From: an uncultured Alphaproteobacteria bacterium
GTDB lineage: Bacteria > Pseudomonadota > Alphaproteobacteria > Thalassobaculales > Thalassobaculaceae
Assembly (NCBI GenBank): GCA_902589475.1
Contig: CACITD010000005.1
Coordinates: forward strand, 18,546-82,545
DNA length: 64,000 nt
Direction: 5' to 3'
A model generated the notes under the pieces. That model worked only from the letters and a program-made list of their open reading frames with translations, did no database searches and had not been told where the DNA came from. Positions 44,388 through 53,023 of the stretch are shown one piece after another. The position numbers were made by a program, and so were the translations under genes. Positions within the stretch are counted from its first letter, which is position 1; each line of letters starts with the position of its first letter.

Positions 44388-45671
44388 TCAATAACGTGTT
44401 TCAAATTTGTTGCGCAAAATTACAGCCGTCAGATTTAAGGTACCGACAAAGGCCAGCAGCACCAGGATTGCCGCCGAAGTCCTCTCCGCGAAAGCTGTCT
44501 CCGGCATGTCTGACCATAAGAAAACTTGAACGGGCAGCGCGGTGGCCGGGTCAGTGAAGGTCGTAGGCAAATCAACCACGAATGCCACCATTCCTATCAT
44601 CAATAGTGGCGCGGTTTCACCTAAAGCCCTTGCTGTGCCAATTATTGTGCCAGTTAGCATCCCCGGCATTGCAAGAGGTAATACATGATGAAAAACTGCC
44701 TGGATTGGACTTGCACCAACAGCGAGCGCAGCCTCTTTAATTGAGGGCGGAACGCTTTGAATAGCTGCGCGCCCTGCAATAATGATAGTTGGGAGCGTCA
44801 TTAAAGCTAGGACCATCCCACCTACAAGAGGCGCAGATCGGGGAAGCTCAAAAAAATTTAAAAATACGGCAAGCCCCAATAAACCAAAGACAATCGATGG
44901 CACCGCCGCCAAGTTATTTATGTTGACTTCTATAAACGACGTCCAAGCATTTTTCGGAGCGAAGCTCTCTAAATAAATAGCCGCTAATACGCCAAGTGGA
45001 AAAGAGATCAAAAGGCATACCATCACACTGTAAAATGAGCCTATCATCGCACCTGCTATTCCTGCCTGTTCCGGTTCCCGCGAATCTCCTTTTGTAAAGA
45101 GCGTCCAGTTAAACTGCATCTCCAGTTTATTTTGTTCCATTAATTGATCTAACCATAATAGTTGCTGATCGCTTAGCTGTCTCAGATCAGCGGGAAGATC
45201 TCTATTCAGTTTTCCTTTCAACAGCATATCTACGTCATCAGATGCGGTGACCCAAATCGTAATTTCCTCACCTATCTGGTTTGGATTAGTTAAAATGAAT
45301 TCTCTAAGTTCGTACGCTGCGCCAGAACTCACCAATTTTGATAATTCCCGCTTCATTCTCCGCGTCTTCGCATCTGGAAAGCTGCTGCGCATCGATTTTT
45401 TTATGAAGCCCTCAAAATCCGCCTTACTAATCTGAGCCGAATTCGAGTTTTTTCCCTCCTCGAATTCATCCACATCCAACGAAATAGTAAGCAGCATTTT
45501 AGCTTGCCTTACTGCATCTGCTCCCGAGATTGCAACAATAATAAATAAGACGCCTAGAAATGCTAACCCCAAAAAAACTGAGGATATGGCAAACAGTCTA
45601 AAGCGCTTTTCGGCGAGGTGCCGGCGGCGTAGTTGCTCGGCACTTGGGCCTTTAAACGCTAGCTCAGTCAT
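44388..45671 (-). CDS. pstA: phosphate ABC transporter permease PstA (with N-terminal periplasmic domain)
   Basis: A 427-residue permease. Residues about 25-50 form the first membrane helix, followed by a periplasmic domain of roughly 150 residues (DUF3333-type, ending about [20 protein letters not shown]), then the six-helix transport domain. The EAA-type loop is [20 protein letters not shown], and [18 protein letters not shown] is conserved in PstA. The long N-terminal domain is usual in alphaproteobacteria. It overlaps the 3' end of pstC by eight bases and ends just at the pstB start, as expected in a tight operon. Confidence 0.94.
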   Translation of the reverse strand: MTELAFKGPSAEQLRRRHLAEKRFRLFAISSVFLGLAFLGVLFIIVAISGADAVRQAKMLLTISLDVDEFEEGKNSNSAQISKADFEGFIKKSMRSSFPDAKTRRMKRELSKLVSSGAAYELREFILTNPNQIGEEITIWVTASDDVDMLLKGKLNRDLPADLRQLSDQQLLWLDQLMEQNKLEMQFNWTLFTKGDSREPEQAGIAGAMIGSFYSVMVCLLISFPLGVLAAIYLESFAPKNAWTSFIEVNINNLAAVPSIVFGLLGLAVFLNFFELPRSAPLVGGMVLALMTLPTIIIAGRAAIQSVPPSIKEAALAVGASPIQAVFHHVLPLAMPGMLTGTIIGTARALGETAPLLMIGMVAFVVDLPTTFTDPATALPVQVFLWSDMPETAFAERTSAAILVLLAFVGTLNLTAVILRNKFETRY

Positions 45672-46617
45672 ATTGCTCTCTATATGCTTTTACAATTTTC
45701 AACGCGGTAACGTTTAAAGCTAACGTCACGGTAAATAACATGAGCCCTAGGGCAAAGGCTGATAATGTTTTTGGACTGTCAAACTCTTGGTCTCCTGTTA
45801 ATAACGTCACGATTTGGACAGTAACCGTTGTGACAGCATCCAAAGGATTCAAAGTAAGCTTTGCGGTGAGGCCAGCAGCCATCACCACAATCATCGTTTC
45901 ACCGATAACACGCGATGTGGCCAACAACAAACCTCCAGCAATACCTGGAAGGGCGGCTGGAATAATCACTTTCTTTATTGCTTCCGAACGGGTTGATCCT
46001 ACAGCCAGTGCGCCCTCTTTAAGTGAAGTTGGAACTGCTGTGATGGCATCGTCCGAAATTGAAGAAACAAAAGGGATAGTCATTATTCCCATTACTAGAC
46101 CTGCAGCCAGAGCACTTTCCGAGGAAACATCTAAGCCGATAGCCTCTCCTCCTCGTCTTAGCCATGGAGCAACTACAATCGCTGCAAAAAAACCATAAAC
46201 GACCGTTGGAATACCTGCGAGAATCTCAAGTGTAGGTTTGATTTTTGATCGAACGCTTGAAGAAGCATATTCACTCAAGAAAACGGCTGACATAAGGCCC
46301 ACAGGACCCGCCACCGTCAACGCAACAGCACTGATTAATAACGTACCAACTAACAGGGGGATAGCGCCGAACGCACCACTTGATCCCACTTGATCTTCTC
46401 GAATGGCCATTTGAGGAGACCAATGCAGGCCAAAGAGAAAGTCGGTTATTGGCACTATTTGGAAAAATCGAATCGACTCAAAGATTAAGGATGCCACTAT
46501 ACCTATGGTCGTGAGAATGGCCACACTGGAACAAAGAATTAGGACGGCCATAATTAACCGCTCTGTCCAAAACCGTTTTTGAGGCGCCGCTTTTGACCCC
46601 TGTGTTGCTTCTCTCAC
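45664..46617 (-). CDS. pstC: phosphate ABC transporter permease PstC
   Basis: A 317-residue permease from a GTG start at 46617; no in-frame ATG lies before the preceding stop codon. It has six helices. The conserved regions are YGFFAAIVVAPWLRRGGEAI and the EAA loop KEGALAVGSTRSEAIKKVII. LLTGDQEFDSPKTLSAFALG is a PstC signature. It is shorter than the roughly 450-residue alphaproteobacterial type with an N-terminal extension, and thus resembles the E. coli form. The first residues (MREATQGSKAAPQKRFWTER) are basic, with a membrane helix after them. Confidence 0.93.
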   Translation of the reverse strand: MREATQGSKAAPQKRFWTERLIMAVLILCSSVAILTTIGIVASLIFESIRFFQIVPITDFLFGLHWSPQMAIREDQVGSSGAFGAIPLLVGTLLISAVALTVAGPVGLMSAVFLSEYASSSVRSKIKPTLEILAGIPTVVYGFFAAIVVAPWLRRGGEAIGLDVSSESALAAGLVMGIMTIPFVSSISDDAITAVPTSLKEGALAVGSTRSEAIKKVIIPAALPGIAGGLLLATSRVIGETMIVVMAAGLTAKLTLNPLDAVTTVTVQIVTLLTGDQEFDSPKTLSAFALGLMLFTVTLALNVTALKIVKAYREQYD

Positions 46618-46714
46618 ATTAAATTCCGATACTTATTTCACATAAATCGATATAGAAACGTCTAATATAGTTTTACAAAAACAATCCCCAAATTTGACAT
46701 CCTGAATAAAGCTA

Positions 46715-46746
46715 GGGTTGGTGGTCGTTAGAGAGACCACCAACCC
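46715..46746 (-). terminator. perfect 12-bp hairpin between pstS and pstC
   Basis: GGGTTGGTGGTC and GACCACCAACCC form a perfect stem around an eight-base loop between pstS and pstC. No T run follows it on the minus strand. It probably stabilises the 3' end of pstS mRNA or partly attenuates transcription, so that the binding protein is made in excess over the membrane subunits, as in other ABC operons. Confidence 0.65.
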
Positions 46747-46772
46747 TGCACCTTTGATAACAATCCTAGAAT

Positions 46773-47825
46773 TTAAAGTTTCAGATTTCCAAGTGATGCC
46801 ACCATTTTATCTCGCGCTTTCCTCTCAACTGTCCCCATTGGGATTAACCCTTTATCGGTTAAGTAACCGTCTGGGCCAGACGTTCTTTCCGATGCGAATT
46901 CATTCATGAATTCTTCTATCCCAGGGACTACGCCGATATGCGCTTTTTTTACATAAAAGTATAGTGGTCGGGAGATTGGATAACTGCCTTCTGCAATGTT
47001 TTCAAATGTTGGCGCGTTACCCTCTATTTTGCTTCCCTGAACTTTATTAGCGTTTTGATCCAGGAAGCTATACCCAAAAATTCCGAGCGCTTTAGGGTTT
47101 GCTTCGAGCTTGCCAATGATCATGTTATCGTTCTCGCCAGCCTCAATATACGCGCCATCTTCTCGTACGGTGTGGCAAATTCGCTTGTAGGCTTTTTTAT
47201 CCTTTTTTATACCAAGGGTTTTATCACCCTTCTTCATGGCTTTTATCCACTTAAATTTCTTACATCCGCCTTCCATGGCTAATTCCGCAAAAGCGTCTCT
47301 CGTTCCCGATGTTGGTGGGGGACCTAATACTTCAATTTTTATGGCCGGCAAAGCCGCGTTAACGTCCTTCCAGGTCTTGTGCGGATTCGGAATGAGTTTG
47401 CCATCCCCAGCTGGAATATCTTTTGCCAATGCTAGGAATATATCTTTTCGGGTAAGTTCAAACTTTTCTGATTTCTTGGAGTTAGCCAAAACAATACCAT
47501 CGTAGCCAACTTTCACCTCAACAATATCTTTGATCCCGTTTTCTGCGCATCGCGATACCTCTTTTTTCTTAATCCGGCGTGAAGCGTTAGTAATGTCGGG
47601 GTGTTTGACACCAATTCCAGCACAAAAAAGTTTTAAGCCACCGCCAGATCCGGTACTTTCCACGACTGGTGTTTTGAATGACGTCGTTTTTCCAAATTTC
47701 TCGGCCACTGTTGTAGCAAAAGGATAGACAGTTGAAGAGCCTACAATTTTTATCTGATCACGAGCCTGAGCAAAGCTAGATGAAAAGATAATTGCTGCTG
47801 CCAAAGCTAGAGTTTTCTTAACCAT
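46773..47825 (-). CDS. pstS: phosphate ABC transporter substrate-binding protein PstS
   Basis: A 350-residue periplasmic binding protein from the ATG at 47825. The Sec signal is MVKKTLALAAAIIFSSSFAQARD with a cleavage site after AQA. IKIVGSSTVYPFATTVAEKF and VVESTGSGGGLKLFCAGIGV are the phosphate-binding loops, and GPPPTSGTRDAFAELAMEGG is the third loop with the conserved Ser-Gly-Thr-Arg. It captures phosphate and hands it to PstCA. The Pho box upstream explains its induction. It is the first transport gene of the cluster, downstream of phoR. Confidence 0.94.
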   Translation of the reverse strand: MVKKTLALAAAIIFSSSFAQARDQIKIVGSSTVYPFATTVAEKFGKTTSFKTPVVESTGSGGGLKLFCAGIGVKHPDITNASRRIKKKEVSRCAENGIKDIVEVKVGYDGIVLANSKKSEKFELTRKDIFLALAKDIPAGDGKLIPNPHKTWKDVNAALPAIKIEVLGPPPTSGTRDAFAELAMEGGCKKFKWIKAMKKGDKTLGIKKDKKAYKRICHTVREDGAYIEAGENDNMIIGKLEANPKALGIFGYSFLDQNANKVQGSKIEGNAPTFENIAEGSYPISRPLYFYVKKAHIGVVPGIEEFMNEFASERTSGPDGYLTDKGLIPMGTVERKARDKMVASLGNLKL

Positions 47826-47913
47826 TTCCGCGTTTATCTCCAAAAAGGTTACTTATTAGCTGATAGTGATAAACGCTTTATATTATTCGCTTGCGACGCT
47901 ATTGTTACGCAAA

Positions 47914-47932
47914 TGTTACATTTTGATGACAA
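47914..47932 (-). promoter_or_regulatory. Pho box upstream of pstS
   Basis: On the minus strand the sequence TTGTCATCAAAATGTAACA matches the two 7-bp direct repeats of the PhoB site (CTGTCATA, then four bases, CTGTCACA) with few changes. It lies just after the phoR stop codon and about 90 bases before the pstS start, the right place to recruit RNA polymerase through PhoB. Confidence 0.65.
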
Positions 47933-47938
47933 TGATAG

Positions 47939-49066
47939 CTAGAGTATATTTTCATCAAAACGGGGTAACATCACTGTAAAAGATGTCTCTTTATTTACTT
48001 CACTTTTAACTTCTAAGTGCCCGCGATGCCTTGCAACAATATGTTTGACTATGGCGAGTCCTAAACCCGTGCCACCCATCGACCTAGAGCGACCCTTGTC
48101 CACTCTATAAAATCTCTCTGTAAGTCTTGGAATCTCTTGGGCGGGGATACCCTCACCATGATTGGTAATCGAAACAAATATACCTGGAGCGCCGGTTTCA
48201 GGAAGGTTATCAACTAACCCTATATCCAATCGAATGTCCGTATCTTCACTACCATAATTAATAGCGTTTGATACTAGGTTCTGAAAAACCTGCGCTAATT
48301 CGTCCGCATCCCCTGTTATTGGCGGCAAATCTTTCTCTACTAAAGTGCGGAGTTTCATCCCTTTACCCATCGCGCGAACCGAAAGTGAACTGGCAACCTC
48401 GCTTATTATTTGATCAACTGCAATGACATCATCGGGAGTTATATGTTCATCGGCCTCTACTTTAGATAATGTCAATAACTCATCAATAAGTCTCGCCATT
48501 CGTTTGGCTTCACTTTCCATAATTGATAAAAAACGAGCACTCGCTTCAGGATCACTTCTTGCAGGGCCTTGCAAGGTTTCAATAAAGCCAAGAAGAGCGG
48601 AGAGGGGAGACCTTAATTCATGGCTGACATTTGCGACAAAGTCTGACCTTACTTTCTCCATACGCCTCGTACTTGTGACGTCCGAGAGAACAATCATGGC
48701 CCAAACTGGACTTTTTGCATTTAAGTCAGGCAATCTCCACATTTTAACGTCATAAAAAAGTCCTATCGGATTAGGAAGATATATCTCACTTGGCAGCGTC
48801 GGTTTTCCCGCCAAACACTGTTTGATGATTTTTCTTATATTTTTATTATTCGTAAGCGCATGCAGAGAGCTTTTCGAGGGGTCGGCTTCGAGCAATCTCT
48901 TGTACGCCTTGTTATAATCAATAACTAGCTCTTGCTCATCAACAATCAACACTGGGTCGGCAACGCCATCCAGGATGCTCGTATCAAATGGTGTGTTGCT
49001 TTCTTCGTCTATTTTTTTAAACTTCAACATCTCAATTTTCCAACCATAAAACCTTGAAGCGCACAT
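47939..49066 (-). CDS. phoR: phosphate regulon sensor histidine kinase PhoR (no evident membrane segment)
   Basis: A 375-residue kinase. A PAS domain (ILDGVADPVLIVDEQELVID) is followed by HisKA with the phospho-acceptor His in FVANVSHELRSPLSALLGFI and the HATPase domain with NAINYGSED (N-box) and GGTGLGLAIVKHIVARH (G boxes). The full chain has no hydrophobic stretch long enough for a membrane helix, and the frame extends upstream only a few codons to a stop, so a missed N-terminal anchor is unlikely. PhoR normally has one or two. It is upstream of pstS in the same direction. ATG 49030 is an alternative start. Confidence 0.88.
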   Translation of the reverse strand: MCASRFYGWKIEMLKFKKIDEESNTPFDTSILDGVADPVLIVDEQELVIDYNKAYKRLLEADPSKSSLHALTNNKNIRKIIKQCLAGKPTLPSEIYLPNPIGLFYDVKMWRLPDLNAKSPVWAMIVLSDVTSTRRMEKVRSDFVANVSHELRSPLSALLGFIETLQGPARSDPEASARFLSIMESEAKRMARLIDELLTLSKVEADEHITPDDVIAVDQIISEVASSLSVRAMGKGMKLRTLVEKDLPPITGDADELAQVFQNLVSNAINYGSEDTDIRLDIGLVDNLPETGAPGIFVSITNHGEGIPAQEIPRLTERFYRVDKGRSRSMGGTGLGLAIVKHIVARHRGHLEVKSEVNKETSFTVMLPRFDENIL

Positions 49067-49093
49067 TATTATTTGTATGCAAAAACATCAACG

Positions 49094-49945
49094 ATGGCAT
49101 ATTGTAAAGAGATGACGCTACCAAAATTTGATATAGCTTTAAAGAGGGGAAGTGTTTGGCTTGCTGGAGCCGGACCGGGTGACCCTGGATTACTAACACT
49201 GCATGCTTTAAGCGGTCTACATCAGGCAGATATCATTGTCTATGATGCTTTAGTAAGTAAGGAAATTTTAAAGCTGGCAAATCCATCAGCAGCTCTTGAG
49301 TTCGCAGGAAAACGAGGCGGCAAGCCCTCACCAAAGCAAGTTGATATTTCTCTTAGATTAATACATCTCGCCAGAAAAAATAAGCGCGTTCTTAGACTGA
49401 AAGGAGGGGATCCTTTTGTTTTTGGACGAGGAGGTGAAGAGGCTACAGCGCTGTATGACGCAGGCATTCCTTTTAGAATTATTCCTGGGATAACTTCGGG
49501 CATTGGAGGACTAGCATATGCCGGGATACCACTTACTCATCGCGACACAAACCATGCCGTCACCCTTGTCACCGGACACGACGCCATAGGTGGAATTTCG
49601 ACCATTGACTGGGCTTCGATAAGTAAAAGTGCACCCGTCATCGTCATTTATATGGCAATAAAACATCTAGAATCCATAGTAAATTCACTGTTATCAGCAG
49701 GCAGAAAGCACAACGAGCCAATGGCTATAGTTTCGAATGCGTCCTTACCCAACCAGTTTGTTTTGGAGACGTCTTTAGGCTCTTGTATGCAAGATTCGCA
49801 AAATTCCAAGGTCAAGGCACCATCTATCGTTGTGATTGGCCCTGTAGTGAATTTCAGAAACATGCTCAACTGGCTAAGTGAAGTTCCCAAACCCATCGGT
49901 AAAGTTGAAACTTTAGCTGATTTTAAAACTAAGCAAGCCGGATAG
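49094..49945 (+). CDS. cobA: uroporphyrinogen-III C-methyltransferase
   Basis: A 283-residue SAM-dependent methyltransferase that makes precorrin-2, the entry step of cobalamin and siroheme synthesis. The SAM site is VWLAGAGPGDPGLLTLHALS near residue 24, and further family motifs are RLKGGDPFVFGRGGEEA and GIPLTHRDTNHAVTLVTGH. The end of the TIM-like fold carries APSIVVIGPVV. No CysG dehydrogenase part is fused. Start codon uncertain: TTG 49073, ATG 49094 and ATG 49112 are all in frame; I use 49094. The cobB gene follows eight bases later, so the two are co-transcribed. It is divergent from phoR. Confidence 0.92.
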   Translation: MAYCKEMTLPKFDIALKRGSVWLAGAGPGDPGLLTLHALSGLHQADIIVYDALVSKEILKLANPSAALEFAGKRGGKPSPKQVDISLRLIHLARKNKRVLRLKGGDPFVFGRGGEEATALYDAGIPFRIIPGITSGIGGLAYAGIPLTHRDTNHAVTLVTGHDAIGGISTIDWASISKSAPVIVIYMAIKHLESIVNSLLSAGRKHNEPMAIVSNASLPNQFVLETSLGSCMQDSQNSKVKAPSIVVIGPVVNFRNMLNWLSEVPKPIGKVETLADFKTKQAG

Positions 49946-49952
49946 GACAAGC

Positions 49953-51257
49953 TTGGCTACTCCCGGCATAATTATTAGTGCGCCGACGAGTGGTGCTGGC
50001 AAAACAACCATAACGCTTGGAATTTTGCGCGCCCTTAGAGACAAAGGATTAAACGTTTCTACTGCAAAAATTGGGCCCGACTATATCGATTCGAAATTTC
50101 ACGAGCGAGCCAGCAGTGGCCGATGCGTAAACCTTGATAGTTGGGGAATGAACAGGCTGCAATTACAATATTTAGCGAGTGAAACATCCAAAGATTCCGA
50201 TATATTTGTTATTGAAGGAGTCATGGGGCTATTTGATGGCGCACTTCAATCAGGTGAAAGTGGCAATGGCTCGACTGCTAGCGTGGCACTCGAACTCGGA
50301 ATACCAATAATTCTTGTTGTAGATGCCAGTTCCCAGGCGCAATCTGTTGCCGCGCTTGCTTCCGGTTTTTTAAACCACGATAAACGGCTAAATTTTGCGG
50401 GTGTGATTCTTAATAGAGTAAACAGCCAACGCCATGGCAAAATATTGAGAAGCGCTTTGTCAGACTCGGGCATTAAAGTGCTTGGTATCATACCGAGCGA
50501 TCATGACCTGAATTTACCATCTAGGCATCTTGGTTTGGTGCAAGCGGATGAAATCGACGCATTAGAACAATTTATACAGAAAGCTTCTAAATCGATATCC
50601 TCGAATGTAGACCTTAGTGCTATTAAAGAAGCTTGCCAAAGTAGTATCTCAGGTTCTACTGAGGCTAATTTCTTAAAACCTTTAGGGCAACACATTGCAG
50701 TGGCGCGAGATTTAGCGTTTAATTTCGCATATACTCATACGCTTGAAAATTGGATGCGCCTGGGAGCAAGACTCTCATATTTTTCGCCACTCGCTAATGA
50801 AGCACCAGACAATTCTTGTGACGCCATATATCTGCCGGGAGGTTATCCCGAACTTTTTGCAGAGAAAATCTCAAAAAACACAACTTTTCTTACTGGTTTA
50901 AGAATTGCGGGTGCATCTGGAAAATTTATCTATGGCGAATGTGGAGGGTTCATGGTGCTTGGCCAGACCCTTACAGACGCGTCGGGGACTAGTTTTTCGA
51001 TGTCTGGACTTTTAGATTTAAAAACAACCTTTGAAAACCCAAAGCTCTCACTAGGATATCGATTAGGGGAACTCACAACTGACTGCCCTCTCGGTAAAAA
51101 GGGTCAAACCTTTCGTTCGCACGAATTCCACTACGCTCGCATAATACATGAAAGTGGCGAAAATCTTTTTTCCGTTCATGATGCTTCTGGAGAATTTACA
51201 GGTAATCTCGGCCTAACAAAGGGATCCGTAGTCGGATCCTTCTTACATATAATTTGA
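49953..51257 (+). CDS. cobB: cobyrinic/hydrogenobyrinic acid a,c-diamide synthase
   Basis: A 434-residue ATP- and glutamine-dependent amidase. The N-terminal P-loop domain shows IIISAPTSGAGKTTITLGIL, VFVIEGVMGLFDGALQ-type residues (IEGVMGLFDGA) and the metal-binding region AKIGPDYIDSKFHERASSG. The C-terminal glutaminase carries the nucleophile Cys in FIYGECGGFMVLGQ near residue 330 and its His in FRSHEFHYARI. It adds amide groups to the a and c side chains of the corrin ring. The frame starts at TTG behind an AGGA, immediately after cobA. The final hairpin-like GGATCCG/CGGATCC lies in its last codons. Confidence 0.92.
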   Translation: MATPGIIISAPTSGAGKTTITLGILRALRDKGLNVSTAKIGPDYIDSKFHERASSGRCVNLDSWGMNRLQLQYLASETSKDSDIFVIEGVMGLFDGALQSGESGNGSTASVALELGIPIILVVDASSQAQSVAALASGFLNHDKRLNFAGVILNRVNSQRHGKILRSALSDSGIKVLGIIPSDHDLNLPSRHLGLVQADEIDALEQFIQKASKSISSNVDLSAIKEACQSSISGSTEANFLKPLGQHIAVARDLAFNFAYTHTLENWMRLGARLSYFSPLANEAPDNSCDAIYLPGGYPELFAEKISKNTTFLTGLRIAGASGKFIYGECGGFMVLGQTLTDASGTSFSMSGLLDLKTTFENPKLSLGYRLGELTTDCPLGKKGQTFRSHEFHYARIIHESGENLFSVHDASGEFTGNLGLTKGSVVGSFLHII

Positions 51258-51275
51258 TTGCTCAAGCCGTTAAAA

Positions 51276-51698
51276 TTAATTTTTTGAAATCGGACTGCCG
51301 AACAATTCTAAATGATGATCTACAAGCTCATAGCCTAACTCGTTGGCTATTTTTACTTTCAGGTTTTCAAGTTCCTCATTGTAAAACTCGATCACTTCAC
51401 CAGTTCGGACGTCTATTAAATGATGATGATGGTCTTCGTCACCTTGGATTTCTTCATAACGCGCACGTCCATCACCAAAGTCTCTTTTGGACACAATATT
51501 TGTATCTTCAAACAGCTTCATAGTTCTATATACCGTTGCTATAGATATCGAAGGGTCTAAATCTCTGACCCGCCTGTGCAACGCCTCAACATCTGGGTGG
51601 TCTGTAGCGTCGGAAAGAACTCGGGCAATCACCCTCCGGGGCTCCGTCATTTTAAGACCCTTTTCAATGCACATTTTTGCGATTCTTGAATCCTGCAT
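51276..51698 (-). CDS. fur: Fur family transcriptional regulator
   Basis: A 140-residue ferric-uptake-type repressor. The N-terminal winged helix has TEPRRVIARVLSDATDHPDV near residue 18 and IATVYRTMKLFEDTNIV as recognition helix. The metal-binding and dimer part has DHHHHLIDVRTGEVIEFYNE, with the His-rich site 1. No CxxC zinc motif is seen, a feature of alphaproteobacterial Fur/Mur rather than Zur. Targets could include iron or manganese genes. It converges with cobB over 18 bases. Fur versus Mur cannot be decided from sequence alone. Confidence 0.87.
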   Translation of the reverse strand: MQDSRIAKMCIEKGLKMTEPRRVIARVLSDATDHPDVEALHRRVRDLDPSISIATVYRTMKLFEDTNIVSKRDFGDGRARYEEIQGDEDHHHHLIDVRTGEVIEFYNEELENLKVKIANELGYELVDHHLELFGSPISKN

Positions 51699-51876
51699 AA
51701 TACTTAAAGCCTCAAATCGAAACCGTTGTCTTGTTTAACAGTATAGCTCAGTCTGGTAAATCGTAAAGGCTGACTTTTAGTTTTTAGAAGACTGCGACCT
51801 CTCAAGGATAACATTCGTCGTTTCTCAGTATAACTATATTGAAAAAATCGATATTAACCTTTAAGAAGATTTCAGT

Positions 51877-51952
51877 GCTGCTTTAGCTCAGTTGGTAGAG
51901 CATCTCATTCGTAATGAGAGGGTCAGGTGTTCAAGTCACCTAAGCAGCACCA
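51877..51952 (+). tRNA. tRNA-Thr (CGU anticodon)
   Basis: The 76 bases fold into a complete cloverleaf: acceptor stem GCTGCTT/AAGCAGC, D-arm GCTC-AGTTGGTA-GAGC, anticodon arm TCTCA-TTCGTAA-TGAGA with anticodon CGT, variable loop GGGTC, T-arm AGGTG-TTCAAGT-CACCT, and an encoded 3' CCA. It reads ACG codons. The MaoC-like gene starts 38 bases after it. Confidence 0.97.
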
Positions 51953-51989
51953 CCTCCTTGATAGACCTAAAAAAGAAGGGAAAGAGCAT

Positions 51990-52451
51990 ATGAAAAATGA
52001 TTTATATTATGCTGAAGACTTCAAGGAGGGAGAAACATTTAATCTTGGAACTTATACTGTAACTAAAAAAGAGATTGTTGATTTTGCCGAGAAATATGAT
52101 CCGTTTCCCTTTCACGTGGATGAAGCAAAAGCCAAAGAAACTATTTTTGAAGGCATCATCTCAAGTGGATGGCTTACGGCCTTGATTTGGCTGAGGATGA
52201 TGCATGAAAAATTTTTATCTTATGAAGTGACTTTAGGTTCACCAGGGCATGAAGAAATGCTATGGCCCCAACCAGTTAGACCAGGTGATACACTTAATGG
52301 AAGCATAGCGATAAAGGGCGTAAAAATATCAAAAAGCAAGCCAGATTTGGGCTTCATTCGATACGAGGCTATACTTAAAAATCAAGAACAAAAGTGCGTA
52401 TTTTCAACTACAAGTACGCTAATAATTAAAACAAGGCAAAGTGCTAGCTGA
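51990..52451 (+). CDS. MaoC-like dehydratase family protein
   Basis: A 153-residue single hot-dog domain protein. The hydratase-type segment is VDFAEKYDPFPFHVDEAKAK, near residue 31, with the catalytic Asp-x-x-x-x-His spacing, followed by IISSGWLTALIWLRMMHE, and GSPGHEEMLWPQPVRPGDTL near residue 90. It probably hydrates or accepts enoyl-CoA esters. I start at the ATG 51990 because the track frame begins inside the tRNA gene, and an AAGGGA site lies at the right distance before the ATG. It follows tRNA-Thr by 37 bases and may be transcribed with it. Confidence 0.82.
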   Translation: MKNDLYYAEDFKEGETFNLGTYTVTKKEIVDFAEKYDPFPFHVDEAKAKETIFEGIISSGWLTALIWLRMMHEKFLSYEVTLGSPGHEEMLWPQPVRPGDTLNGSIAIKGVKISKSKPDLGFIRYEAILKNQEQKCVFSTTSTLIIKTRQSAS

Positions 52452-52458
52452 GTTGGAT

Positions 52459-52881
52459 TTACATCAATTTATTAAGAAATACACTCAGTGTATCAAACCC
52501 ATAGAGAATTCCTAGGCCCCCAGCCAATATGACAGCTAGCCAGAAGATAGCTTTTCCGGCTACCATGAAGTCACTGCTTTTTCTAGGCTGTGGTCTTTTT
52601 CTCGAAGAAATACGTCCTTCCCGCGGAGGCACTACTCCAGAGCTATCTTCACTCTTTGGTTTTATGGTGACTTTTTTCGTGGTGTCGAAGATGGTCTGTT
52701 CTTTCGACGTTCCTGTTTGATCGTCATAGATTTCTCCTATGACTTTAACGCCTTCTAGATGCCCCTGGCCATATAAATTTCTGGCTTCTTCTATTGCCTC
52801 ATCTCTATCGGAATAGTGAGTATCTGTTTGCCACTCGCCATTCTTAAGGGTCAATACCTCAAACTGAGTTTGCTTCGCCAT
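52459..52881 (-). CDS. hypothetical protein with one C-terminal membrane segment
   Basis: I do not recognise this 140-residue protein. The first 60 residues form a small alpha-beta domain (FEVLTLKNGEWQTDTHYSDR) with a DEAIEEARNLYGQGH helix. A charged linker rich in Lys, Arg and Pro (PREGRISSRKRPQPRKSS) follows. The C-terminal AIFWLAVILAGGLGILYGFD is a membrane helix. The layout suggests a tail-anchored inner-membrane protein with a cytoplasmic sensor-like domain. It converges with the MaoC-like gene over 7 bases. Confidence 0.7.
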   Translation of the reverse strand: MAKQTQFEVLTLKNGEWQTDTHYSDRDEAIEEARNLYGQGHLEGVKVIGEIYDDQTGTSKEQTIFDTTKKVTIKPKSEDSSGVVPPREGRISSRKRPQPRKSSDFMVAGKAIFWLAVILAGGLGILYGFDTLSVFLNKLM

Positions 52882-52965
52882 TAGTAATCCTAACCAACAC
52901 AGCTATGATCTTTACAAGTATATTACTGCGGCTCTGTTTACAACCTAATAGAAACCGGTCGCAAA

Positions 52966-52993
52966 TAAAAAAGCGCTCGTAAACGAGCGCTTT
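52966..52993 (-). terminator. rho-independent terminator after yccA-like gene
   Basis: AAAGCGCTCGT-AA-ACGAGCGCTTT is an 11-bp perfect stem followed on the minus strand by TTTTTTATTTG. It lies about 30 bases after the stop of the Bax-inhibitor-1 gene, a classic intrinsic terminator. Confidence 0.85.
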
Positions 52994-53023
52994 CCTAAAT
53001 TTTTACGTTACATTGTTTAGGTT

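Noticed and set aside
51222-51243. GGATCCG/CGGATCC hairpin at the end of cobB as terminator
   Set aside because: It lies within the last cobB codons, has an asymmetric bulge and no T run; probably chance from GATCC-rich codons.
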